Shown here in pieces: positions 1 to 6,301 of a stretch of 7,265 nt of DNA. Source of the DNA: JBILVQ01 sp044370375. Lineage in GTDB: Bacteria > Bacteroidota > Bacteroidia > UBA4408. The number at the start of each line of letters is the position of its first letter. Within the stretch, counting starts at the first letter, position 1. The stretch lies in contig JBILVQ010000152.1 of the NCBI GenBank assembly GCA_044370375.1, forward strand, positions 1-7,265. Reading direction: 5' to 3'. The translations under genes and the position numbers were made by a program. Below the pieces are notes generated by a model, which did no database searches, was not told the origin of the DNA, and saw only the letters and a program-made list of their open reading frames with translations.

Positions 1-30
1 TTCAACCTTGGCACATAAGAATGAAAACAA

Positions 31-63
31 TTGGGAAATCAATGCTTGATTCATTTACATTTG
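31..63 (+). promoter_or_regulatory. Putative kbl promoter (Bacteroidota type)
   Basis: TACATTTG at 56-63 is a perfect match to the Bacteroidota -7 element TAnnTTTG. A TTG at 31-33 lies 22 bases upstream and could serve as the -33 element; this spacing is at the long end. Transcription would begin near position 70, about 15 bases before the ATG at 85. This also argues against translation from the upstream ATG at 31, which would lie ahead of the transcript. Confidence 0.55.
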
Positions 64-84
64 TTTTTTTCAATTCAAGCCAAA

Positions 85-1278
85 ATGTACGGTAAATTAC
101 AGCAATTTTTACAACAAGAAATCCAAGGCATAAAAGATGCCGGATTGTATAAACGTGAGCGGATAATTACATCTGCACAGGGGGCCTCTATCCGTATTTC
201 AACCGGAGAAACGGTATTAAATTTTTGTGCAAATAATTATCTTGGATTGTCTTCTCATCCTCGCGTAATTCAAGCTGCAAAGGATGCTATGGACAGCCAT
301 GGATACGGCATGTCCTCTGTGCGTTTTATTTGCGGTACGCAGGATTTGCACAAAGAACTAGAAGAAAAAATTGCACGTTTTCTGGGCACAGAAGACACCA
401 TTTTGTATGCAGCAGCCTTTGATGCTAACGGTGGCGTTTTTGAGCCTTTGTTTGGGGAAGAGGATGCGATTATTTCAGATGCACTAAATCATGCTTCTAT
501 CATTGATGGAATAAGGCTTTGCAAGGCTCAGCGCTATCGGTATCAAAACAGCGACATGGAAGATCTTGAGGCGAAACTGAAAGAGGCTTCAGGTGCTCGA
601 CATAAAATAATTGTAACGGATGGTTCATTCTCAATGGATGGGTTTATTGCCAAGCTGGATAAGATTTGTGATCTAGCAGATCAATATGACGCATTGGTAA
701 TGATTGATGAGTGTCACTCCATGGGCTTTTTAGGGAAAACAGGAAGAGGAACCCATGAGTATTGTAATGTGATGGGAAGGGTGGACATTATTACCGGCAC
801 GCTGGGCAAAGCCATGGGCGGAGCCATGGGAGGATTTACTTCCGGAAGAAAAGAAATTATAGAGATGCTTCGTCAAAGGTCAAGACCTTATTTGTTTAGC
901 AACGCATTGGCTCCGGCCATAACCGGTGCGTCCATTGCCGTGTTTGATATGTTGAGTGAAACAACAGAACACAGAGACAAGGTAATGAATAATGCTTTGT
1001 ATTTTAGAGAAAAGATGTCTGCCGCAGGATTTGATATCAAGCCCGGAATTCATCCAATTGTACCGGTGATGCTTTATGATGCCCGACTTTCGCAACAAAT
1101 GGCCGATGCGCTGCTTCGTGAAGGTATTTACGTTATAGGTTTTTTCTATCCGGTGGTACCAAAAGATCAGGCAAGAATTAGGGTTCAGTTATCGGCAGCG
1201 CATTCCATGGAGGATTTGGACAAGGCCATTGCAGCCTTTACTAAAGTTGGACGAGCGCTTGGCGTATTGAAGGCTTAA
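85..1278 (+). CDS. kbl: Glycine C-acetyltransferase (2-amino-3-ketobutyrate CoA ligase)
   Basis: PLP-dependent enzyme of the alpha-oxoamine synthase family. In the two-step threonine degradation pathway it cleaves 2-amino-3-ketobutyrate with CoA to glycine and acetyl-CoA, in the cytosol, after threonine dehydrogenase (not in this window). The ATG at 85 gives 397 residues, nearly the same as E. coli Kbl (398). An in-frame ATG at 31 would add 18 residues that do not look like the family, and it lies at the promoter. Visible landmarks, numbered from 85: NNYLGL near the N-terminus, His136 in NHASIIDG (PLP stacking), the SFSMDG segment, Asp208 and His211 in IDECHSMGF, and the Schiff-base Lys242 in TLGKAMGG. 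These match E. coli H136, D210, H213 and K244 within two positions. Related 8-amino-7-oxononanoate synthase (BioF) is the main alternative, but length, N-terminus and motifs favour Kbl. Confidence 0.95.
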   Translation: MYGKLQQFLQQEIQGIKDAGLYKRERIITSAQGASIRISTGETVLNFCANNYLGLSSHPRVIQAAKDAMDSHGYGMSSVRFICGTQDLHKELEEKIARFLGTEDTILYAAAFDANGGVFEPLFGEEDAIISDALNHASIIDGIRLCKAQRYRYQNSDMEDLEAKLKEASGARHKIIVTDGSFSMDGFIAKLDKICDLADQYDALVMIDECHSMGFLGKTGRGTHEYCNVMGRVDIITGTLGKAMGGAMGGFTSGRKEIIEMLRQRSRPYLFSNALAPAITGASIAVFDMLSETTEHRDKVMNNALYFREKMSAAGFDIKPGIHPIVPVMLYDARLSQQMADALLREGIYVIGFFYPVVPKDQARIRVQLSAAHSMEDLDKAIAAFTKVGRALGVLKA

Positions 1279-2078
1279 TTTTTTCGACCAATTACGGCTC
1301 CTGCTGTCAAAATTGCTTCAAAGCACCAGAAATGGTGCTTTGCTTTTGTGCCCGGAAGGACAAGCACATTGTTGTAGTTGGCGAAAACGCCTTTGGCTGC
1401 AAAGTCAAGAAATATGCGATGAAACTGATAGCGCAGAGAAGTTTCAAGTCCGGCAACATAGCCGGCCACATGGAATTTATTGTCTAATTCTTCACCTAAA
1501 AACCTTACGTAGGTTTTTGGAATAACTGCACCAAACCCTCCTTTGGTCAGCACCATTAATTGATGATTTTTGAAAAGCAAAAGCGGTATTTTTCTAACCA
1601 GGTTTATCATTAAAAAATTAGCGCCATTGGTGTGTTCAAAATGTAAAAATTCTTTTTGGCTGATAAACATGAGTGTATCAATGCTTCTGCCTGAAATCCT
1701 GCCATTAACCTGAAGGGTTTGGTTTTCAATCATAACATATTTTGTATGGTCGAAACCTATTTCCAGGCCCCAAAGCGGCCACTTTTTAGAAAACACACCA
1801 ATGCGATAATTATACTGGGGGATTGAAAAGTCGAGTTTTTTCGCCAGCGGAATGATTTGGGAGAAACCGGAGCGGTCTTTTGCTTTTACATCTTTTACTA
1901 CGAAATCGTGCTGTAAGTCTGAGTTGACGAAATGAAGGTCGGATGGAGAAAACCAATCCCGGTTGTAGCCCCAAGAAAAATAGAACTGATACCCTCCGGT
2001 TGATTTCAGGCTATCTAAATTAGCCGAAAAGGCAGGAATTCCGATGAAAAGAAGAAGAATCAGCCTAAGTGGAAGCAT
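1275..2078 (-). CDS. Exported protein of unknown function, probably an outer-membrane beta-barrel
   Basis: I do not recognise this 267-residue protein as a named family. The N-terminus has a typical Sec signal peptide: a hydrophobic core LILLLFIG and a likely cleavage site around PAFSA, residues 15-19. The rest shows many short alternating polar/hydrophobic stretches rich in aromatic residues and Gly (for example YQFYFSWGYNRDW, YRIGVF, GLEIGFD, LRYQFHRIFLDFAAKG), as in outer-membrane barrels of Bacteroidota. There is no lipobox and no internal membrane helix. The ATG at 2078 is the only start that keeps the signal peptide; the next Met is residue 116. Its stop codon interlocks with that of kbl (TTAA at 1275-1278). 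No Shine-Dalgarno or clear promoter precedes it, because a terminator T tract ends one base before the ATG. Reality as a gene is well supported; the barrel call is inferred from sequence texture. Confidence 0.8.
   Translation of the reverse strand: MLPLRLILLLFIGIPAFSANLDSLKSTGGYQFYFSWGYNRDWFSPSDLHFVNSDLQHDFVVKDVKAKDRSGFSQIIPLAKKLDFSIPQYNYRIGVFSKKWPLWGLEIGFDHTKYVMIENQTLQVNGRISGRSIDTLMFISQKEFLHFEHTNGANFLMINLVRKIPLLLFKNHQLMVLTKGGFGAVIPKTYVRFLGEELDNKFHVAGYVAGLETSLRYQFHRIFLDFAAKGVFANYNNVLVLPGTKAKHHFWCFEAILTAGAVIGRKN
1319..1347 (+). terminator. Putative kbl terminator hairpin inside the facing gene
   Basis: A perfect 10-bp stem (CAAAGCACCA at 1319-1328 with its complement at 1333-1342) closes a GAAA tetraloop and is followed by C and four Ts. 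It lies 41 bases after the kbl stop codon, within the 3' part of the coding sequence on the opposite strand. Position and shape suit an intrinsic terminator for kbl, although the T run is short. Confidence 0.55.
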
Positions 2079-2103
2079 AAAAAAAAAGGGCCAATGGCCC
2101 TTT
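2079..2103 (-). terminator. Intrinsic terminator of the NYN/cold-shock gene
   Basis: Read on the minus strand, AAAGGGCC pairs with GGCCCTTT across a 3-base loop, and the T run at 2087-2079 (nine Ts, some of which extend the stem) follows. The hairpin begins 4 bases after the stop codon of the upstream gene (2108). The T run ends directly at the ATG of the next gene at 2078. Confidence 0.85.
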
Positions 2104-2107
2104 GGGA

Positions 2108-3073
2108 TTATAGAATTATTTCGGAGGATTCGCCCATGGACATTGGCTGATCTTCATCGTAAAGCAAGCGAACATTTTTTGCAATTTGTTCTCCTTTTTC
2201 GTTCAGGTCTAATGTGAACTCAACCTCATCTCCCTCTCTTAATTCGTTGAAGTCGGTTTCCACTAAATTGGTGTAGTGAAAGAATAAGTTATTGGGAGGA
2301 TAGTTGATGAATCCGTAGCCACTTTTCAAGCTGTGAACAGTGCTGATATGTCTTTCAACGCCATCATCATAGGTGCCTGTATTTGGAGGCGGAGGTGTAA
2401 ATTTGGGTGCTGTTTGAACAAAAATATTATCCACTATCGGGTTGTTTCTGCCGTATTGTGTTTCAATCAACTCGTGCATGGCAATAGGATAGGTAACCTC
2501 CTCCAATAAGTCCTGAGAGGTACGGGTAACCATTTTTATCCCTTCGTCATTGGTATATTCAAAGTCCCAGCTTAACACCATTACGCGGGTTCCAAGGGTG
2601 TTTATTTTTCTGATCAGAGGCACATAGTCGCCATCAGAAGAAATAAGCACAACCACATCAAAACGTTTATAAAACACCTGTTCGAAAGCTTCGAGGGCAA
2701 GCCAAACATCAATACCTTTTTCCTGACGGGTGCCGGTGTTTCCTTTTACCGGAAGGTAGTGGGTTGTTACGCCTTCGTACATGAGGATGTCGTCAAATAC
2801 ACGATCATAATACAACAGGTTTCCTTTTTGGCTTGCTTCCTGAGCGTTTAAGCGTCCACGGAAATAGTGTGCATCTACGATTTGACAAAGGTTCACATCG
2901 GTAATTTCGGCATCTGCGATTTGCTGCCGAATAAATTGGTGTAATCCTTTAATGCTGATTCTCGCTTTTCTTGGGTGGTTGTAGTTATAGTAGTTACTTA
3001 CATGAAGAAAGTAATTACCATCGTAAAAAACACCAATTTTAGTTAAGTGAGATAAGTTTTTTGGAGTTGTCAT
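2108..3073 (-). CDS. NYN-domain putative ribonuclease with C-terminal cold-shock-like domain
   Basis: 321 residues in two parts. Residues 12-170 form a NYN/LabA-type (PIN-like) domain: YDGN with Asp18 and Asn20 near the start, an Asp at 122 in GIDVWLALE, and ISSDGDYVPL with Asp147 and Asp149. These acidic residues match the metal-binding site expected of NYN nucleases. A Pro-rich linker lies near 224-232. Residues 243-304 resemble a cold-shock domain, with SGYGFI (251-256, RNP1-like) and LFFHYT (263-268, RNP2-like), ending before an acidic tail. The likely role is cytosolic RNA binding and cleavage or turnover; the substrate cannot be read from sequence. ATG at 3073 is preceded by AT-rich DNA without a Shine-Dalgarno. 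A 95-base gap separates it from the protease gene upstream, and an intrinsic terminator follows, so it may be monocistronic. Confidence 0.9.
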   Translation of the reverse strand: MTTPKNLSHLTKIGVFYDGNYFLHVSNYYNYNHPRKARISIKGLHQFIRQQIADAEITDVNLCQIVDAHYFRGRLNAQEASQKGNLLYYDRVFDDILMYEGVTTHYLPVKGNTGTRQEKGIDVWLALEAFEQVFYKRFDVVVLISSDGDYVPLIRKINTLGTRVMVLSWDFEYTNDEGIKMVTRTSQDLLEEVTYPIAMHELIETQYGRNNPIVDNIFVQTAPKFTPPPPNTGTYDDGVERHISTVHSLKSGYGFINYPPNNLFFHYTNLVETDFNELREGDEVEFTLDLNEKGEQIAKNVRLLYDEDQPMSMGESSEIIL

Positions 3074-3103
3074 TTTGCTATATTTTTATTTTGTTGTTTA
3101 TAC

Positions 3104-3125
3104 TACTTTGGAGCGCGGCAAAGTA
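3104..3125. repeat. Inverted repeat upstream of the NYN/cold-shock gene
   Basis: TACTTTG at 3104-3110 and CAAAGTA at 3119-3125 are perfect inverted arms around an 8-base GC-rich centre (GAGCGCGG). It starts 31 bases upstream of the ATG at 3073. No T tract follows on the minus strand, so it is a poor terminator. It could be an operator or a 5' UTR hairpin, and its minus-strand TTACTTTG partly resembles a -7 promoter element. Confidence 0.45.
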
Positions 3126-3168
3126 AGGAAAATCAATCCAAAAAAAGTGCAAAAAAAGATGAATGGTT

Positions 3169-4794
3169 TTATTTGTTCGTTGAAGTGAGCAATTTAACCG
3201 CTTTATGGAACGCCGGGTCTTCAATTGCTCTTCCAACAAAATAAGCGGCTCGGCCAAAATGTATTCTTGCCAGTTGAATTTTTACTTCATCTTTCAGCAG
3301 TTTTTCGGCTTCCAAAAACTCACTGTAGCGATATTTTTTTCCTTTCTGTAAGGTATAGCTGTGTAGTTGTTGCAAACAGTTGGCAGGGAGTAAGAAATGT
3401 TTGAAAAATTTTTTTTCGTTATTGAAGCCGCTAAATAGAGAAGTGTTTTGTTCGTGATACAGCAGGCAAAAATCATCAAAGGCTTCACTGCTTAACAGTG
3501 AGCTCCAGAGCGCGTTGTATTGAGTTGTATCCAGAGGAATGAAGAAGTCGGGAGTAATGCCACCACCGCCATAAACCTTACGGCCGGCATCCGTATTGTA
3601 GGTTGTGTCTAGGTTACTTTTTATACTGTCCTGATTAAACAGTTCGCCATTTTGATAGCGGGTCCATTCTTCGTTGTGATAGTCTTCTGCTTTACCCAGC
3701 TCATAAGGTTTTTGAATACATCTTCCTGAAGGGGTATAGTATCGGGCAATGGTAAGGCGAATGGCAGATCCATCGTTTAAAGGTGTTTGTGCTTGTACGA
3801 GGCCTTTTCCGAAGCTTCTTCGGCCTACAATACTACCCCTGTCGTGGTCTTGAATAGCCCCGGCAAAAATTTCGGAAGCACTGGCAGAGCCTTCGTCAAT
3901 AAGAACAACCAGCGGAATTTGTTCATAGTTTCCTTTGTCTGAAGCGAAGAATTTTTCTTCGGGCTGATTTTGTCCTTTGGTAAAAACGATGAGTTGGTTT
4001 TGGGTTAAAAACTCATCACATAAGGCTACAGCAGCATTGAGTAGGCCGCCCGGATTATCTCTTAAATCGATGATGAGTTTGGTCATTCCTTGATTGCGAA
4101 GTTTTTTGCCTTGCACCAGAAACTCATCAACAGTGGTTGAGGCAAAGCGTGCAATTTTGATATATCCTATTTTTTCGTCTGTTAAAAATGCAGATTCAAT
4201 GCTTGTGATAGGAATGGTGCCTCGAACAATGGATATGTTTTCTTGTGCTTTTGTTTTCGTTTTGTAAAGGGTAACGTTTACAGTAGTGCCTCCCGGTCCT
4301 TTTAGTAATTTTATGACTTCATCGTTTTGAATAGAAACTCCGGCAATACTTTTTCCATTTACCTTAATAATTCTGTCTCCGGCAACGATACCGGCCTTTT
4401 CGGAGGGTCCGCCTTCAATTACATGCAACACATAAAGGGTATCATTGAGCATATTGAATTCAACCCCAATACCTTCAAAATTACCTTGCATGGCTTCTGT
4501 GTTTTCATCAAAATCGGAAGCAGAAAGATAATCGGAATGGGGATCTAGATTTTGAAGAAGAGATGCTATTGCGCTTTCTGTTAAAGCTGTTGCGTTAACC
4601 GAATCCACATAGTTTTGACTGATGTAGCGGATTACTTCATCTAGTTTGGCCCCGCCGCTAAATTCATTTTGTGAATTCTGCCCGCCACGAGCGGGGGCCT
4701 GTTTTAGTGAGTAGCCTAAAAGGAAAAACAGACCGGCAACCAGAGAAAAAGCGAGGGGATAAAGAAGTTTATTTTTTGATATGGGTGTTTTCAA
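3169..4794 (-). CDS. S41-family C-terminal processing protease (CtpA/Prc type)
   Basis: 541-residue serine protease held in or exported across the inner membrane by an N-terminal hydrophobic segment (residues 11-29). Such proteases trim or degrade periplasmic proteins from the C-terminus. A PDZ domain spans about residues 103-190 (GIGVEF, GPSEKAGIVAGDRI), followed by the S41 core with LIIDLRDNPGG (240-250). The catalytic dyad is Ser305 in GSASASE and Lys330 in FGKGLVQ, 25 residues apart as in known Ctp enzymes, with Gln334 as the usual third residue. About 120 residues beyond the core form a mostly helical C-terminal region of unclear role. The start is TTG: the codon at 4792-4794 reads TTG on the minus strand, no upstream in-frame ATG or GTG exists before a stop, and the first internal Met (102) would delete the membrane anchor. 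It begins 26 bases after the deaminase stop, suggesting one operon. Confidence 0.95.
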   Translation of the reverse strand: MKTPISKNKLLYPLAFSLVAGLFFLLGYSLKQAPARGGQNSQNEFSGGAKLDEVIRYISQNYVDSVNATALTESAIASLLQNLDPHSDYLSASDFDENTEAMQGNFEGIGVEFNMLNDTLYVLHVIEGGPSEKAGIVAGDRIIKVNGKSIAGVSIQNDEVIKLLKGPGGTTVNVTLYKTKTKAQENISIVRGTIPITSIESAFLTDEKIGYIKIARFASTTVDEFLVQGKKLRNQGMTKLIIDLRDNPGGLLNAAVALCDEFLTQNQLIVFTKGQNQPEEKFFASDKGNYEQIPLVVLIDEGSASASEIFAGAIQDHDRGSIVGRRSFGKGLVQAQTPLNDGSAIRLTIARYYTPSGRCIQKPYELGKAEDYHNEEWTRYQNGELFNQDSIKSNLDTTYNTDAGRKVYGGGGITPDFFIPLDTTQYNALWSSLLSSEAFDDFCLLYHEQNTSLFSGFNNEKKFFKHFLLPANCLQQLHSYTLQKGKKYRYSEFLEAEKLLKDEVKIQLARIHFGRAAYFVGRAIEDPAFHKAVKLLTSTNK

Positions 4795-4820
4795 GACAGG
4801 GCTGAACGATGAAGAAACAA

Positions 4821-5294
4821 CTACACGTGGTCAATCAACTCCTCGGGATATTTTTCAACCTCAACCCCAAATTTCTTCAGAAACTCCACCCCTTCGTCAA
4901 CCGGAATGTTTTTAAAAGCAGCGTAAGATTTTAAAAAAAAGACCTTTTTAATGCCAATGGTAAAAATCACCCTTGCGCAAGCGATGCAAGGGGAAAGGGT
5001 AACATAAAGGGTACAACCTTCAATGCTCATGTTGTTTTTCATGGCGTACAAAATGGCGTTTTGTTCGGCATGCAAAGCGAGGGAGCAGGATCCTTTGCTA
5101 TCTCTGGGGCATCCATTTTCGGGCCATTCGATATCACAATTATGTGTTCCGGCGGGAGGACCGTTATAGCCCAGACTAACAATGCGCGTGTCTTTTGTTA
5201 AAACAGCACCAACCTTTGTTTTTACACAATGAGAACGTTGGGCAAGATTTACTGCCAAGTTCATGTATATTTGATCGAAGGAGGGACGTTGCAC
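4821..5294 (-). CDS. dCMP/cytidine deaminase-family zinc enzyme
   Basis: 157 residues, matching the usual length of bacterial deoxycytidylate deaminase/ComEB-like proteins. These hydrolytically deaminate dCMP to dUMP, feeding thymidylate synthesis in the cytosol. The zinc site is clear: His75 and the catalytic Glu77 in LHAEQNA, then Cys103 and Cys106 in SPCIAC. GYNGPPAG (42-49) is the typical loop of this family. Additional cysteines at 53, 62 and 70 in the segment between this loop and HAE may bind a second, structural zinc. The start is GTG (5292-5294): the N-terminal residues RPSFDQIYM resemble the family, and an in-frame TAA lies four codons upstream of the GTG. The internal ATG at residue 11 would cut this conserved beginning. 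It lies 30 bases downstream of a tRNA-Leu and 26 bases before the protease gene. dCMP as substrate is the family default, not proven here. Confidence 0.93.
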   Translation of the reverse strand: MQRPSFDQIYMNLAVNLAQRSHCVKTKVGAVLTKDTRIVSLGYNGPPAGTHNCDIEWPENGCPRDSKGSCSLALHAEQNAILYAMKNNMSIEGCTLYVTLSPCIACARVIFTIGIKKVFFLKSYAAFKNIPVDEGVEFLKKFGVEVEKYPEELIDHV

Positions 5295-5324
5295 AAAAAA
5301 AAGTTAAGTGCTTGAAAAAGAAAG

Positions 5325-5408
5325 TACCCGGGGCCGGGATCGAACCGGCATGAGTGTTACCTCACTGGTGTTTGAGACCAGCGCGTCTACCAATTCCGCC
5401 ACCCGGGC
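5325..5408 (-). tRNA. tRNA-Leu (anticodon CAA)
   Basis: The minus strand folds as a complete 84-base class II tRNA. The acceptor stem is GCCCGGG with CCCGGGT (closing G-U pair) and discriminator A. The D arm is GCG/CGC with GG in the loop, and the anticodon stem CTGGT/ACCAG carries the loop CTCAAAC, giving anticodon CAA for UUG codons. A long variable arm (TGAG/CTCA) and a T arm GCCGG-TTCGATC-CCGGC complete it. CCA is not encoded, so it must be added after transcription. Two promoter-like sites lie upstream, and only 30 bases separate its 3' end from the deaminase GTG. Confidence 0.97.
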
Positions 5409-5421
5409 ATGGAAAGGGCTG

Positions 5422-5452
5422 CGAAAATAGGGTTTTCAAATAACAAAGCAAA
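5422..5452 (-). promoter_or_regulatory. Proximal promoter candidate for tRNA-Leu
   Basis: On the minus strand, TTTG (5452-5449), a 19-base spacer and TATTTTCG (5429-5422) match the Bacteroidota pattern TTTG-N19-TAnnTTTG with one mismatch. Initiation would fall near 5415, roughly 7 bases before the mature tRNA 5' end, a normal tRNA leader length. Confidence 0.5.
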
Positions 5453-5471
5453 AAATATTTTCATATTAATT

Positions 5472-5501
5472 CAAAAATAGGGTGTTTAGAAGCATACCAA
5501 A
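5472..5501 (-). promoter_or_regulatory. Distal promoter candidate for tRNA-Leu and downstream genes
   Basis: On the minus strand, TTTG (5501-5498), an 18-base spacer and TATTTTTG (5479-5472) match both elements of the Bacteroidota promoter perfectly. Initiation near 5466 would give a leader of about 58 bases before the tRNA. Both candidates share the 10-base sequence ACCCTATTTT as a direct repeat 50 bases apart. Confidence 0.6.
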
Positions 5502-5566
5502 CGCGGCAGGTTGAGAAAAAACTAATTAGATTTACCCCATCTTTCAACCATTGATTAATTGGCGCC

Positions 5567-6289
5567 ATGCCCTTTTTAAAGACACTTTTTTTTGGAAAGA
5601 ATCTTTCCAATCACCGTTCAGCACATAGTCCCCTTTATCGGGAAAGGGCTAGTATGAAGGCTATTTGGAACAATTATCATTATAATGATGCAGGGATAGA
5701 GAAGCTGTTGCGTTTGGCATTAGCGTTTTCTCAGTTTATGTTTCCCGGTATTTACATAAAACATCTTTTTTGGCGATTTGGGAACCTTTATGAAGATCTT
5801 TCTATTGATGTATATGTCCTTTTTAAAATGCTGTTTCCATTGATTATTTTATACAATGGTTTGCAGAGCTATTCCATTGGCGGGTTTAGTTTTTTTATTT
5901 TTATTCCTGTTTATTTTTTGTTGGAAACGGTCTTTCATGTTAGCACGCTTGTACTGGCATCTGATATTTTTTCGAGACCGAGGTCTTATCGCAGGGCCGT
6001 TTTGTTGTTGTTTTTTAATTTTCTGGAAATCGTTTTTGATTTTGCAGTTTTATATTCCTCCGGCCATCACGTCAATCCGGCTTTTGAACATTTAATTGAT
6101 CCTGTTTATTTTAGTTTTACCACCTCAACCACCATCGGCTTTGGCGACTATACGCCTATTTCCACCGTGGCACGTTTTCTGGTTATTTGTCAGGCCTTGA
6201 TCTATTTGCTGTTTTTGGTGTTATTTGTAAATGTGTTTGCCAATCGAATAGAACAGAAGGGTTATTTTGGCAAAGAAAACGACAAGTAG
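5567..6289 (+). CDS. Potassium-channel-like ion channel (two-pore-domain/ion_trans_2 type)
   Basis: 240-residue integral membrane protein. Predicted helices lie near residues 83-101, 105-131, 143-164 and 201-225, with a pore helix and filter between the last two. The filter TIGFGD at 189-194, followed by YTP, is the potassium-channel signature (TxGYGD with Phe for Tyr, common in bacterial channels and K2P-type pores). No RCK or cyclic-nucleotide domain follows, as only about 15 residues remain after the last helix, so no ligand-gating domain is visible. The basic N-terminus (1-75) is cytosolic and ends in a hydrophobic patch near 49-62. The ATG at 5567 is chosen as the longest start; an ATG at residue 30 (5654), preceded by GGGAAAGGG-like sequence, is a real alternative. 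No convincing promoter is seen upstream; TAGATTTA at 5527-5534 is a weak -7 candidate. A haem lipoprotein gene follows after 12 bases. Confidence 0.88.
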   Translation: MPFLKTLFFGKNLSNHRSAHSPLYRERASMKAIWNNYHYNDAGIEKLLRLALAFSQFMFPGIYIKHLFWRFGNLYEDLSIDVYVLFKMLFPLIILYNGLQSYSIGGFSFFIFIPVYFLLETVFHVSTLVLASDIFSRPRSYRRAVLLLFFNFLEIVFDFAVLYSSGHHVNPAFEHLIDPVYFSFTTSTTIGFGDYTPISTVARFLVICQALIYLLFLVLFVNVFANRIEQKGYFGKENDK

Positions 6290-6301
6290 TTAACGTTAGC
6301 C

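Noticed and set aside
31..84. N-terminal extension of Kbl from the ATG at 31
   Set aside because: The 18 extra residues are unlike the family, the ATG at 85 gives the standard length, and a promoter-like element overlaps this region.
880..1098. Minus-strand open frame inside kbl
   Set aside because: It is antisense to conserved Kbl codons, and its product shows no domain or signal.
1313..1525. Plus-strand open frame opposite the barrel-like protein
   Set aside because: It is a short shadow frame with no recognisable features; the opposite strand codes for a signal-peptide protein.
3140..3157. Two A7 runs separated by GTGC downstream of the protease gene, as a possible terminator
   Set aside because: There is no stable hairpin before the T-rich minus-strand runs, so an intrinsic terminator cannot be supported.
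3294..3488. Alternative minus-strand frame within the protease gene
   Set aside because: It overlaps the protease C-terminal region in another frame and has a composition typical of a shadow.
4327..4548. Plus-strand open frame opposite the PDZ region
   Set aside because: It is antisense to conserved PDZ codons and lacks protein-like motifs.
5325..5408. tRNA-Leu as an integration site for a mobile element
   Set aside because: No integrase gene, no duplicated tRNA 3' end and no composition shift are visible around it.
5856..6095. Second plus-strand frame inside the channel gene, rich in hydrophobic residues
   Set aside because: The hydrophobic look comes from T-rich codons of the membrane helices read in another frame.
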